64,000 nucleotides of DNA from the NCBI GenBank assembly GCA_016844745.1, contig JAERMQ010000002.1, positions 1 through 64,000 of the forward strand. The letters are read 5' to 3'. Numbering within the stretch: position 1 is the stretch's first letter; each line of letters begins with the position of its first letter. The notes beneath the pieces are model-generated. The model worked only from the letters and a program-made list of their open reading frames with translations, had not been told where the DNA came from and ran no database searches. A program made the position numbers and the translations under genes. Below, in pieces: positions 52,970 through 62,200 of this stretch. Source of the stretch: Ignavibacteria bacterium. GTDB taxonomy: Bacteria; Bacteroidota; Ignavibacteria; Kapaibacteriales; UBA2268.

Positions 52970-53001
52970 AATGTCATTCCTGCGAATGCAGGAATGACAT
53001 T
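52970..53001. repeat. dispersed palindromic repeat, family B (short perfect form)
   Basis: AATGTCATTCCTGC and GCAGGAATGACATT form a perfect 14-bp stem with loop GAAT. It lies between the divergent radA and mazG genes, so it is not a terminator there. The rest of the 230-base gap holds a -7-like TAAATTTG at 53052-53059. Confidence 0.8.
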
Positions 53002-53084
53002 TAACCATTATACTTTTATCTTATGATAATATAACAATCATACTTAATTCGTAAATTTGAAAATTTTTCAGGAGAAATAAATTA

Positions 53085-53915
53085 ATGGGAACAAATAGAA
53101 TTGAAGTACCGCTGGCAATGCGTGAAGATAGATTAGGAGACCAATTCGAAACATTTACCGATATTGTAAAAATATTGAGAATACACTGCCCATGGGACAG
53201 GGAACAAACAAACGAATCGATTGCTCATTTAATCATTGAAGAATCTTATGAAGCTTTAGAAGCAATTCAAAAAAAAGATGATAAGGAATTTGCGAAAGAA
53301 CTTGGAGATTTGCTGCTTCACATCGTTATGCACAGTGTAATGGCAGAAGAAAGAGGTGCTTTTGGTTTGTTGGATGTAATGAAATTAATTCAGGAAAAAA
53401 TAGTATTCAGGCATCCACATGTATTCAGAGATGTTAACGTTAGCGGGCAGGATGAAGTAGTGCAGAATTGGGAAGCCCTGAAAAAATTGGAGGGAAAAAA
53501 ATCTACTTTGGACGGAGTACCGTTTGCAATGCCGTCTTTGCTGCGTGCAGAGCGAATTCAGCACAAAGCTTCAAAAGTTGGATTTGATTGGGATGATAAA
53601 AAAGAGGTATGGAAAAAAGTCGAGGAGGAACTGTTGGAATTGAAAGAAGCGGCTCTGGCAGGTGATTCCGAAAAAGCAAAGGAAGAACTTGGCGACTTAC
53701 TTTTCTCAATTGTTAATGCTGCCCGTTTCGATAAAATTGTTGCAGAAGAAGCTCTTCAGTTTACTAATAGCAAGTTTATACGTCGATTTAAATTTATTGA
53801 AGAGAGTGCAGCTCAGGCTGGTCGGGATATGAAAGATATGAGTTTGGCAGAGATGGATGCGCTTTGGGATGAAGCAAAATTGCTTGAGAGGAATGACATT
53901 CTTCCTATCACTTGA
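53085..53915 (+). CDS. mazG: nucleoside triphosphate pyrophosphohydrolase MazG
   Basis: This 276-residue protein has two MazG domains, each with the EExxE(12-28)ExxD metal-binding pattern: LIIEESYEALEAIQKKD..ELGDLLLHIVMH at about 46-85 and KVEEELLELKEAAL..ELGDLLFSIVNAARF at about 187-225. It hydrolyses non-canonical or excess NTPs to NMP and pyrophosphate. The length matches E. coli MazG. A mazF toxin is coded two genes away, but on a separate unit. Confidence 0.94.
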   Translation: MGTNRIEVPLAMREDRLGDQFETFTDIVKILRIHCPWDREQTNESIAHLIIEESYEALEAIQKKDDKEFAKELGDLLLHIVMHSVMAEERGAFGLLDVMKLIQEKIVFRHPHVFRDVNVSGQDEVVQNWEALKKLEGKKSTLDGVPFAMPSLLRAERIQHKASKVGFDWDDKKEVWKKVEEELLELKEAALAGDSEKAKEELGDLLFSIVNAARFDKIVAEEALQFTNSKFIRRFKFIEESAAQAGRDMKDMSLAEMDALWDEAKLLERNDILPIT

Positions 53916-53982
53916 CTCAGCCTTATTCATATAGTAAAAATGAAAAACAATGAAAAATATTTGAATTATAAAAGGTGAAATT

Positions 53983-55350
53983 ATGACATTCGAAACCATC
54001 AATCCTTCAACTGAAGAAGTGATTCAATTATACCAAGAGTTCAATGAAAAGCAAATAGAGCATTGTATTGAAACTGCTCATGGTGCTTTTTATAAATGGC
54101 GAAAAGAAAGTTTTCCGTATAGAGCGGAATTAATGCTGAATGCTGCCAATATTCTCACTACAAATAAGGAAAAATACGCCCGGCAAATGGCTCTTGAAAT
54201 GGGGAAACCGCTACAGCAGGGATTATCCGAAGTTGAGAAATGCGCCTGGGTTTGCAGGTATTATGCTGAAAATGCTGAAGAGCAATTGAGGGATGTGCAT
54301 ATTCAAACCGAAGCGCCTCACAGCTTTGTTACATTTCAACCAATCGGAATTGTGCTTGCCGTTATGCCATGGAATTTTCCTTTTTGGCAGGTATTTCGTT
54401 TTGCTGCTCCGAATTTGATGGCTGGCAATGCAGCGCTACTCAAACATTCCCGCAATACGATGGGATGTGCAATTCTAATCGAAGAATTATTTAAAGAAGC
54501 AGGTTTTCCCGACGGACTATTTACAAATCTTGTAATTGGTTCCGGGAAAGTTGCCGGTGTAATTAAAGATAGTCGCATTATGGCTGTGACAATAACGGGC
54601 AGCACACCTGCAGGAGCCGAAGTAGCTGCATTTGCCGGAATACATATAAAGAAGACCGTATTGGAGCTTGGCGGTAGCGATGCTTATGTAGTATTGGAAG
54701 ATTGCGATTTGGAGACTACAGTACAAACTTGCGTTACGGCGCGATATATCAATGGCGGACAAAGTTGTATCGCAGCAAAAAGATTTATTGTGGTCGATAA
54801 AATCAAAAAAGAATTTGAAGAAAAATTTACAAAGTTAGCTTCTACTCTTACTTTTGGTAACCCCTTGGAAGGAACTTTTAATTTAGGACCAATGGCACGG
54901 AAGGATTTGCAACTTGAAATTCAGACTCAAGTCGAGAGTAGTGTTGCGTCAGGTGCTGAATTGCTCAATGGTGGCGAGTTTCCAAATCAAACAGGCTTTT
55001 TTTATCCACCAACGGTTTTAACCAATGTTAAAAAGGGAATGCCTGCCTACCATGCAGAACTATTCGGACCGGTAGCTGCAATCATTTCAGCAAAGGATGA
55101 ATCGGAAGCAATAAGTATTGCAAATGATACTTCATTTGGATTAGGGGCAGCGGTATTTACCCGTGATACGGAACGCGGTTTAAGGATTGCTCGCGAAGAA
55201 TTGCAGGCTGGCTGCTGCTTTGTAAATGATTTTGTTAAATCCGACCCAAGGCTTCCCTTCGGTGGTATTAAGCAATCAGGCTATGGGCGGGAGCTTTCGC
55301 CGTTTGGGATAAAGGAATTTGTTAATATTAAGACTGTTGTTGGGAAATAA
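53983..55350 (+). CDS. NAD(P)+-dependent aldehyde dehydrogenase (succinate-semialdehyde type)
   Basis: The 455-residue enzyme has the catalytic cysteine in GGQSCIAAKRF (near residue 265), the general base glutamate in LELGGSDAYVVLED, VMPWNFPFWQVFRFAAPNLMAGN for the cofactor fold, and the PFGGIKQSGYGRELSPFGIKEF end. It is shorter than GabD and matches the Sad/YneI-type succinate-semialdehyde dehydrogenases. The oxidised aldehyde is not proven by sequence. It lies 67 bases after mazG. Confidence 0.88.
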   Translation: MTFETINPSTEEVIQLYQEFNEKQIEHCIETAHGAFYKWRKESFPYRAELMLNAANILTTNKEKYARQMALEMGKPLQQGLSEVEKCAWVCRYYAENAEEQLRDVHIQTEAPHSFVTFQPIGIVLAVMPWNFPFWQVFRFAAPNLMAGNAALLKHSRNTMGCAILIEELFKEAGFPDGLFTNLVIGSGKVAGVIKDSRIMAVTITGSTPAGAEVAAFAGIHIKKTVLELGGSDAYVVLEDCDLETTVQTCVTARYINGGQSCIAAKRFIVVDKIKKEFEEKFTKLASTLTFGNPLEGTFNLGPMARKDLQLEIQTQVESSVASGAELLNGGEFPNQTGFFYPPTVLTNVKKGMPAYHAELFGPVAAIISAKDESEAISIANDTSFGLGAAVFTRDTERGLRIAREELQAGCCFVNDFVKSDPRLPFGGIKQSGYGRELSPFGIKEFVNIKTVVGK

Positions 55351-55405
55351 ATTTATTAAGTTCTTTAAATTGTCATTCTTTAATACAATATGACACCACT
55401 AAGTG

Positions 55406-55491
55406 AGAAGAATGTCATTCTGAACGAAGTGAAGAATCCAGTAATGATATTGGGACTGGATTCTTCACTTCGTTCAGAATGACATTCTTCT
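55406..55491. repeat. dispersed palindromic repeat, family A (best copy)
   Basis: Arms at 55406-55442 and 55455-55491 are exact complements over 37 bases with a 12-base centre. It lies between the convergent aldehyde dehydrogenase and valS genes and could act as a shared terminator, although the same element also occurs elsewhere in non-convergent gaps. Confidence 0.85.
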
Positions 55492-55549
55492 TGCCTTTAA
55501 ACATAACCTCGAATGTAGCTATAAAAAATTCTATGACTTTTTAGGTAAC

Positions 55550-58285
55550 TTAAAGCTCATTCAAATTAGCAATCACTTTTTCAAGTGAATTTCTCATATC
55601 ATCGAGTTTCTTTCGCTCAAAAGCTATGATTTTTTCAGGGGCATTAGCAATGAATTGCTCGTTTTCCAGCTTTTTCTGAGAACCTGCAATATTATTTTCT
55701 AATCTTTGTTTTTCTTTCATAAGTCGCTCACGCTCTTGCTTCAAGTCAATAGTATTACCGATTACGATAAATAATTCCGTTCCGCGAACAACTGAAGATA
55801 AGCATTGCTGCGGCTTTTCGGCATTATGCCCAATAATTACTTCGGAACACCGTCCAAGAACAGCTATTATCTCATTCTCAATATTTAGGAATTCTTCAAT
55901 TCGTGGCTCAGGAACCGAAATAACAAGCGGAAGCTTCTGCCCCGGGGGAATTTGCGCTCCCTGCCTCATCCTGCGCACTTCTTCTATTAATAACTGCAGA
56001 AATTCAAATTCATCTTCGATTTCGAGATTTATGTTATTATCATTGACGTTGGGAGTAGACTGAAGACTTATGCTCTCATTTTCATCTTTATTATGTGACA
56101 AATGCCAAAGTTCTTCCGTCAGGAATGGCATGATTGGATGCAGAATCAAAAGAATCCCTTCGAAAATATCAAGCGTAAAGTTCATTAATGCTTGACGCTG
56201 CGATTCATCGGTACTTTCCTTCATCTCAACCTTAAGGATTTCCAGATACCAGTCGCAGAAATCACGCCAGATGAAGTCATAAAGTATTTTTGTGTAATCT
56301 GTGATTTTATAGTTGTCAAGCGCATCGCCGGCTTTTTGAACTGTGGAATTAAAACGGGATAAAATCCATTTATCAGACAAACTCAAATTAAAAGTCAAAA
56401 TATTAGATTTGTCGGAAATTCCATCGGGCTCGATGCTGAGCGAATCCCGTTTCATCATTAAAAACCGTCCGGCATTCCATATTTTATTTGCGAAATTGCG
56501 TCCGAGTTCCATAGATGGAATATCCTGGGCGTCAACATCTACTTCCATACGAACGTCCTGACCGAGTGGAGATAGATACAGAGTGGTGAAACGAACTGCA
56601 TCTGTTCCATATTTATCAATGATATTAAGAGGGTCGGGGGAGTTGCCTAATGATTTGGAAAGTTTGCGTCCCAGCCCATCACGAATTGTACTTGTAAAAT
56701 AAATATCGCGGAAAGGAATTTTTGAAGTGAATTTTCCCGAAGCCATTATCATTCGAGCTACCCAGAAGAAAATAATATCCGGCGCTGTGACTAATAAATC
56801 AGTTGGTAAGAAGAATTCCAGGTCATCGGTAGTTTCATTCCCTTTTTCCATCCAATGCATAGTGGTCATGGGCCAAAGCCATGATGAGAACCATGTATCA
56901 AGAACATCATCATCTTGTTTCAATGGTACAGAATCAGGTAAATTCAATTTTTTTCTTGCTTCGGTTTCATTAGAAGCGGCAGCCATCCTTCCATCCGATG
57001 TGTAATAAACAGGAATACGATGTCCCCACCAAAGCTGCCTCGAAATACACCAATCCCGGATATTAGTAAGCCAATGCTCATAAGTCTTTACCCAATGATT
57101 CGGATAAATACGGATACTGCCATCCATAACCGGCTTCAGCGCTATTTCCGCAAGAGGTTTCATACTAACGAACCATTGCTCTGAAAGGTACGGCTCAACA
57201 GGCTCGCCGCCACGCTGCGAAAATCCGACATTATGAGTATAATCTTCAATTTTTTCTACTAAGTCATGTTCTTTCAATTTCTTCAGGATTTGTTTTCGTG
57301 CTTCAAAGCGCTCCAATCCTGCGAATTCACCGGCAAGGTTATTTAATGTACCGTCGGGATTAATCGAATTTGGCGCATCGAGATTATGACGTAGCCCTAC
57401 TTCGAAATCATTCGGGTCGTGTGCAGGAGTGATTTTCACGCATCCGGTACCGAATGTTTGGTCTGCATAATTATCTGCGATAATTGGGATTAGCCGGTCA
57501 GTAAGCGGTACAAATACATGAGTTCCTAACAAATGTTTATATCGCTCATCATCAGGATTAACAGCAACCGCAACGTCACCGAAAATAGTTTCAGGTCTTA
57601 CCGTTGCCACATTCAACCATCCGGAGCCGTCTTCAGATTTATAACGCAGAGTAAAGAGGTGTTCCCGGACTTCGCGGAATTCCACTTCTTCATCAGATAA
57701 AGCTGTCATTCCAAGCGGAGACCAATTGATTATTCGTTTACCTTTATAAATCAATCCATCATCAAAAAGACGGATAAATACTTCCCTAACGGCATTCGAT
57801 GCCGATTCATCCATAGTGAAAATTGTCCTTGACCAATCGCATGAAATGCCGAGACGTCGCAACTGCTCAAGAATGATTCCGCCGTAATGTTCTTTCCACT
57901 CCCAAACCCTGCTGATAAATTTTTCTCTTCCAAGGTCGTAACGCGATAAGCCATCTTCTTTTAATGCTCTTTCCACGCGGGTTTGCGTTGCTATTCCGGC
58001 GTGGTCTGTTCCTGGAAACCAGCATACTTCATAGCCTTGCATTCTTTTCCGGCGTATATATAAATCCTGAATAGTATTATTTAAAACATGACCAAAATGC
58101 AAAATACCTGTAACGTTAGGAGGAGGCATTAAAATACTGTACGGCTTTTTGTCGGAATTATTTGATGCACGATAAATTTCATTTTTCTGCCAAATCGCAT
58201 ACCATTTGCTTTCCGAGCTTGACGGAGAGTATGTTTTTGGGAAATTTGCACCTGCATTTTCTATATTATTTTCGTATTCTACCAT
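55550..58285 (-). CDS. valS: valyl-tRNA synthetase
   Basis: The 911-residue enzyme is a class Ia synthetase. HIGH variant in PPPNVTGILHFGHVLNN, editing domain from about 190-340, the class signature WCISRQLWWGHRIPVYY, KMSKS variant in GLGRKLSKSLGNSPDPL, and the C-terminal valine-specific coiled coil (ERERLMKEKQRLENNIAGSQ) are all present in order. The start is ATG 58285; an earlier start is not available. No T-box or leader feature is seen in the 250 bases upstream. Confidence 0.96.
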   Translation of the reverse strand: MVEYENNIENAGANFPKTYSPSSSESKWYAIWQKNEIYRASNNSDKKPYSILMPPPNVTGILHFGHVLNNTIQDLYIRRKRMQGYEVCWFPGTDHAGIATQTRVERALKEDGLSRYDLGREKFISRVWEWKEHYGGIILEQLRRLGISCDWSRTIFTMDESASNAVREVFIRLFDDGLIYKGKRIINWSPLGMTALSDEEVEFREVREHLFTLRYKSEDGSGWLNVATVRPETIFGDVAVAVNPDDERYKHLLGTHVFVPLTDRLIPIIADNYADQTFGTGCVKITPAHDPNDFEVGLRHNLDAPNSINPDGTLNNLAGEFAGLERFEARKQILKKLKEHDLVEKIEDYTHNVGFSQRGGEPVEPYLSEQWFVSMKPLAEIALKPVMDGSIRIYPNHWVKTYEHWLTNIRDWCISRQLWWGHRIPVYYTSDGRMAAASNETEARKKLNLPDSVPLKQDDDVLDTWFSSWLWPMTTMHWMEKGNETTDDLEFFLPTDLLVTAPDIIFFWVARMIMASGKFTSKIPFRDIYFTSTIRDGLGRKLSKSLGNSPDPLNIIDKYGTDAVRFTTLYLSPLGQDVRMEVDVDAQDIPSMELGRNFANKIWNAGRFLMMKRDSLSIEPDGISDKSNILTFNLSLSDKWILSRFNSTVQKAGDALDNYKITDYTKILYDFIWRDFCDWYLEILKVEMKESTDESQRQALMNFTLDIFEGILLILHPIMPFLTEELWHLSHNKDENESISLQSTPNVNDNNINLEIEDEFEFLQLLIEEVRRMRQGAQIPPGQKLPLVISVPEPRIEEFLNIENEIIAVLGRCSEVIIGHNAEKPQQCLSSVVRGTELFIVIGNTIDLKQERERLMKEKQRLENNIAGSQKKLENEQFIANAPEKIIAFERKKLDDMRNSLEKVIANLNEL

Positions 58286-58535
58286 ATCAGAGTAATTAAT
58301 TTAAATTGTGAAAACTAAATCTTACTAAATTATGAATTATAATTATAATATTACTTTTGATTGTAAATGAAAATTGATAGTAAAAAAAATAATTACTATT
58401 TTGAAAAAAAAATTTGATAGAACCGAAAATTTTACGATATTTGTTAATTGAAAAAAAATTGATTTACCATTATTAAAGATTATTATTATTGATTAGAATT
58501 ATTTTTTAGTAAGTTATTAAACATTTGGAGGAATT

Positions 58536-58862
58536 ATGCGACTTAAAAAGTTATTAAAATTAGGCGTTGTTTTTTGTGGAGCGCTTGTTTTGCTAATAAG
58601 CTGCAACAAGATAACAGAACAACAACTTGCCCAGCTTAAAGAACTTCGCGCGAAAGAAAAAAGTCTTCAGGAAGAAATTAATAAGAAAAAACCTGAAAAA
58701 GCCAGTCTTGAAACAGAAGTTGCCGCCAGAAAAAAAGAATATGACGATTGCGCTTCGAGAAGAGATTTTATCAAACAAAAATTAGCAACTTGGCCCGATG
58801 CCTGGCCCGATTGGAAACCTGCGCCACCACCGGAACCGGAGCCTGCTCCTGTGAAAAAATAA
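58536..58862 (+). CDS. small lipoprotein with coiled coil
   Basis: The first 23 residues end in LLISC, a lipobox that would place a lipid on Cys23. A helical, charged region (about 28-80) is predicted to coil, followed by a Trp/Pro-rich tail (WPDAWPDWKPAPPPEPEPAP). The 108-residue protein would sit in the outer or inner membrane and reach into the periplasm. It is followed after 57 bases by the LysM protein, and the shared coiled-coil style suggests that they work together at the cell wall. TTGGAGG precedes ATG. Confidence 0.75.
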   Translation: MRLKKLLKLGVVFCGALVLLISCNKITEQQLAQLKELRAKEKSLQEEINKKKPEKASLETEVAARKKEYDDCASRRDFIKQKLATWPDAWPDWKPAPPPEPEPAPVKK

Positions 58863-58919
58863 ATGAAGGATAAAATTTCTAAATAATTCGAATGTTAAAC
58901 AATAAATAAATGGAGTAAT

Positions 58920-59717
58920 ATGAAAAAGATTCTATTTCTGATAGTAATTTTTGCTTTGACTTTTTCCTTTGCTAAAGCGCAGGTACTCTTACCCCCCGAA
59001 AGCAAACCTGATGAAGAATTAAAACAAGATGAAGCTGAATTGCGTATTAAAGACTGGCAAGCAAAAATAGCCGATTTGGAAAGTCGCCTGAAAAGTTTAA
59101 ATGAAAATATTGTCGACTTGACCAATAAGTTGACTGATTATAAAAAGAAACTTCAGGATTGCAATCAGGAACTTGCCCGCCTTATTGGCGCTACTGCTGC
59201 CGATATAGATGCATTTCGGCAAAAACTCGGCGTGTTGGAAGGCAAAGTTCGCGATATGAAAAAACTTCCTAACGATGAATTAGCCGACCGTAAGGAAGAA
59301 GTCCAGGCTCTTGAGAATGAATTAAATACTCTGCGCACGATTAAAATCGCAGCCATGCCGGAATTCTATAACAGAATTATCGATTTAGCACGCGAAATTA
59401 AGGGTTTATACCGGGAGCGCAATATTAAACAATATACTGTGAAAAGCTGGTTCGAGAATAAAGACTGCTTGTGGAATATAGCAGGTCGTCTTGAAATGCT
59501 TGGTGACCCATTTTTATGGCCCAAAATCTGGCAGGCTAATACAAATTTAGTTCGCAATCCCGATATTATTCATCCCGGTCAGGTGCTGATTATACCTGCA
59601 AAAGCACCGAAAACTACCGATGAATTAAAAGCTGAACGTAAATACTGGCGCCAAAAGCGAGCTGCAATGGAAGAACCCGTTAATCAGGGTGCTCCAACAA
59701 CAAAAAAAGGTGAATAA
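58920..59717 (+). CDS. exported coiled-coil protein with C-terminal LysM domain
   Basis: The 265-residue product has a signal peptide (1-20, ending AKAQ), a long coiled coil (about 30-165) and a LysM domain: YTVKSWFENKDCLWNIAGRLEMLGDPFLWPKIWQANTNLVRNPDIIHPGQVLIIP at about 175-230. LysM binds peptidoglycan. The domain order (coil then LysM) resembles envelope-anchoring proteins. The last 30 residues are basic and polar. An intrinsic terminator follows, so it ends the transcript begun by the lipoprotein. Confidence 0.82.
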   Translation: MKKILFLIVIFALTFSFAKAQVLLPPESKPDEELKQDEAELRIKDWQAKIADLESRLKSLNENIVDLTNKLTDYKKKLQDCNQELARLIGATAADIDAFRQKLGVLEGKVRDMKKLPNDELADRKEEVQALENELNTLRTIKIAAMPEFYNRIIDLAREIKGLYRERNIKQYTVKSWFENKDCLWNIAGRLEMLGDPFLWPKIWQANTNLVRNPDIIHPGQVLIIPAKAPKTTDELKAERKYWRQKRAAMEEPVNQGAPTTKKGE

Positions 59718-59746
59718 AAAATGTTATTGAATAAATAAATATTTTT

Positions 59747-59784
59747 AGCCCCTTTCGGTCAAAAGGAAGGGGCTTTTTATTTTT
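59747..59784 (+). terminator. intrinsic terminator after the LysM gene
   Basis: AGCCCCTT (59747-59754) pairs with AAGGGGCT (59767-59774), followed by TTTTATTTTT. It closes the lipoprotein-LysM transcript before phoH. Confidence 0.85.
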
Positions 59785-59792
59785 AATATTGA

Positions 59793-60761
59793 ATGGATTT
59801 TCACGAGAAAAAAATTAAATTGGAAGATGCGGATTTATTAGCCTTGTTCGGTTCGGGCGATGAATTCCTGCACGTATTGGAGAATCGCTTCTCTGCAACA
59901 ATTATTGCACGCGGTGATACCCTGACTTTAAAAGGCGACTCTTACGAACTGAAAGCAATCGAACAAATATTCAAGGAAATGCAGTACATTCTAACCAGAA
60001 CCGGGAACCTGACGAGGGATGATGTTGATACGGTAATTAATTTAATAGATGTTCGTGCAGCAAGAGAACAGCAAAATGGCTCCGGAGCAATTGATTCTGT
60101 AGTATTTCATGGCGCCCGTGGCGGAATTAAACCACGAACACCAAAGCAGTACGAGTATATAAGAAAAGTTGATAAAAATGATTTGGTATTTGCAATCGGA
60201 CCTGCAGGAACAGGTAAAACTTTTCTTGCAGTAGCAATGGCGTTAGCATCTTTGAGAAGCAATGAAACAGGCAGAATAATACTTTCCCGGCCTGCTGTTG
60301 AAGCAGGTGAATCTTTGGGGTTTCTTCCTGGTGATTTGCGTGAGAAAATAGACCCATACCTGCGTCCGCTTACAGATTCACTTCATTTTATGCTTTCTGC
60401 CGATAAAATGAAAAGCATGCTCGAGAAAGAGATTATCGAGATTATACCACTTGCATACATGCGTGGCAGGACTTTGAATAATTCTTTCGTAATATTGGAT
60501 GAGGCACAGAATGCAACCAATATACAAATGAAAATGTTCCTTACAAGGCTTGGTGAAAACTCCAAAGCAATCGTTACCGGCGACATAACACAAATCGACT
60601 TGCCTGATAAGAATAATTCAGGGCTTATTCAGGTTCAATCTATACTTAAAGAAATAGATGGTATCGAGTTTGTGTATTTTTCAAGAAACGATGTCGTCCG
60701 GCATAGATTGGTTGCAGAAATTATCAAAGCGTATGAAGGGAATAATCATGATAATGGTTAA
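59793..60761 (+). CDS. phoH: PhoH-family ATPase
   Basis: The 322-residue protein has a PhoH ATPase domain (about 110-315): Walker A AIGPAGTGKTFLAVAMA, PGDLREKIDPYLRPL, Walker B VILDEAQNAT, and the sensor region GDITQIDLP, preceded by an N-terminal KH-like part. PhoH-type proteins (PhoH/YbeZ) associate with YbeY and ribosome or RNA metabolism. ybeY is not next to it here. The start at ATG 59793 follows the terminator by only a few bases, so the promoter must lie within or before it. Confidence 0.9.
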   Translation: MDFHEKKIKLEDADLLALFGSGDEFLHVLENRFSATIIARGDTLTLKGDSYELKAIEQIFKEMQYILTRTGNLTRDDVDTVINLIDVRAAREQQNGSGAIDSVVFHGARGGIKPRTPKQYEYIRKVDKNDLVFAIGPAGTGKTFLAVAMALASLRSNETGRIILSRPAVEAGESLGFLPGDLREKIDPYLRPLTDSLHFMLSADKMKSMLEKEIIEIIPLAYMRGRTLNNSFVILDEAQNATNIQMKMFLTRLGENSKAIVTGDITQIDLPDKNNSGLIQVQSILKEIDGIEFVYFSRNDVVRHRLVAEIIKAYEGNNHDNG

Positions 60762-60946
60762 TTGTCAATGGTTAATGGTCAATGGTTAATGGTCAATTTA
60801 AAAAGTTATAAGTTATGAGTTATAAGTATTATAAGCTGGATATTATATTCGTATTATTTATATATTCCATAATTCTTAATCCATAATCCATAATTCATAA
60901 TTTTTTTCATTCGTAATTAGTAATTAATAATTAGTAATTAAGTTAA
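60755..60946. repeat. AT-rich short repeats after phoH
   Basis: CAATGGTTAATGGT is repeated twice in tandem, and then AAGTTATGAGTTATAAG-, CATAATCCATAAT- and GTAATTAGTAATTAATAATTAG-type units follow up to the cdaA start. Similar units occur at 61722-61762, 62510-62545 and 32037-32067. They look like slippage-born low-complexity DNA with no coding content. Confidence 0.7.
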
Positions 60947-60947
60947 A

Positions 60948-61721
60948 TTGTTCGAAATCTTTAAAATAGGGTTCATGTCAGTAACGTTTATCGATGTTCT
61001 CGATATTACGCTCGTTGCAATCCTGTTTTTCTGGTTGTATAGGGCTATGAAGGATACCATTGCCGTTCAGATTCTTTTCGGATTAGTGATTCTCATTGGT
61101 TTGTCTTTCATAACGGAAACAGTTGGACTGCGCTCGATAAACTGGATTATGAAAATCATATCGGATATTTGGCTGTTAGCTTTCATTATTTTATTCCAGC
61201 CGGAACTTCGCAAATTGCTTCTTTTAATCACTCGCAGCCGTCTATTTCGTTTGTTCATACGTTCAAAAATTTCTGAGACATTAGACGAAGTTGTCGAGGC
61301 TGTTGCCGATATGTCGGACAAACATACGGGGGCTTTGATAGTTTTCACTCGCAGCCAGAACGTTAAGATGACTCTCGATACGGGAATTCCAATCAGGGCT
61401 GTGGTATCGAAGGAATTATTGGTTTCCATTTTCAATACGAAATCCCCGCTTCATGACGGGGCTGTTATTATCGATAATCAGATGATTAATGCTGCTCGCT
61501 GCATCCTGCCGCTGTCTCTGAATACTAAATTTAAAGGGAAGAATCTTGGTACCCGCCATCGCGCGGCGCTTGGTTTATCGGAGCAGGTCGATGCGGTAGT
61601 TTTGGTTGTTTCGGAGGAGACCGGAAGTATTTCGATTGCCGAAAGCGGTGAATTCACTCTTAATATTCAGCGGGAACATTTGCTTGCAGTTCTAAATTCG
61701 AGGCTGTCGGATACAGGTTAA
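60948..61721 (+). CDS. cdaA: diadenylate cyclase CdaA
   Basis: This enzyme makes cyclic di-AMP from two ATP. Three N-terminal helices (VTFIDVLDITLVAILFFWLY and two more) anchor it, and the DisA_N catalytic domain has DGAVII (near residue 168) and GTRHRAALGLSE. The 257 residues fit CdaA. The start is TTG 60948 because FEIFKIGFMSVTFIDVLDI resembles the conserved start of the family; ATG 60975 with AGGG before it would remove nine residues. No cdaR or glmM is nearby. Confidence 0.9.
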   Translation: MFEIFKIGFMSVTFIDVLDITLVAILFFWLYRAMKDTIAVQILFGLVILIGLSFITETVGLRSINWIMKIISDIWLLAFIILFQPELRKLLLLITRSRLFRLFIRSKISETLDEVVEAVADMSDKHTGALIVFTRSQNVKMTLDTGIPIRAVVSKELLVSIFNTKSPLHDGAVIIDNQMINAARCILPLSLNTKFKGKNLGTRHRAALGLSEQVDAVVLVVSEETGSISIAESGEFTLNIQREHLLAVLNSRLSDTG

Positions 61722-61772
61722 TTATGAATTATGAGTTATGAATTATGAATTATGCATTATGAAATTTAAATA

Positions 61773-62010
61773 TTGGTACAAATAGGTACATTTGGGTACG
61801 ATTTTTCCATTATTTTTAAAGCTTCATTTTCAAATTGGTACGAATAGGTACATTTGGGTACGGTTTTTTGAATTATTTTTAAAGCTTCATTTTCAAATTG
61901 GTACGAATAGGTACACTTGAGTACGGTTATTTGCATTATTTTTAAAGCTTCAAATTCAAATTGGTACGAATAAGTACATTTGAGTACAGTTTTTTGCATT
62001 TTTTTCAAAT
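61773..62010. repeat. tandem repeat, four 62-63-bp units with phased GGTAC motifs
   Basis: Units start at 61773, 61835, 61898 and 61961. Each opens TTGGTACRAATA, then GGTACATTTG-like and GGTACG-like blocks, so that three GTAC sites are spaced exactly 10 bases, one helical turn. ATTTTTAAAGCTTCA follows in the first three units. Copy 4 is the most diverged. The minus-strand frame reads as 21-residue repeats but has no ribosome site, start or family. It ends beside the palindromes at 62160. Confidence 0.85.
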
Positions 62011-62159
62011 TGACTCATTTTCAAAAAGACTACTTCTTCCTTAGTATAAGCTTATGCTCCCTCAACTTCAAAGAACGCTGCATTTCAAAAATAATAAACG
62101 GAAAAGGACTACCAAGAAAACGATTTTAAAATGATTTAAAAAATATGTAGTATGAAAAA

Positions 62160-62187
62160 TCAACCATAGGGTTAACCCTATGGTTGA
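62160..62187. repeat. 28-bp perfect palindrome
   Basis: TCAACCATAGGGTT followed by AACCCTATGGTTGA with no loop. It stands alone in a gene-free stretch, 150 bases after the tandem repeat and just before a second hairpin. As a dyad it could bind a protein or form a cruciform; in coding terms nothing is near. Confidence 0.85.
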
Positions 62188-62200
62188 ATAACTATAAAAT

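Noticed and set aside
61766-62008. Minus-strand frame across the tandem repeat encoding 21-residue repeats.
   Set aside because: It exists because units are 63 bases long with no stop in that frame. The first unit is 62 bases, there is no ribosome site, and the sequence looks non-coding; treated as DNA repeat.
61773-62010. CRISPR-like array.
   Set aside because: Units are contiguous 62-63-bp copies without unique spacers, and no cas gene is in the window.
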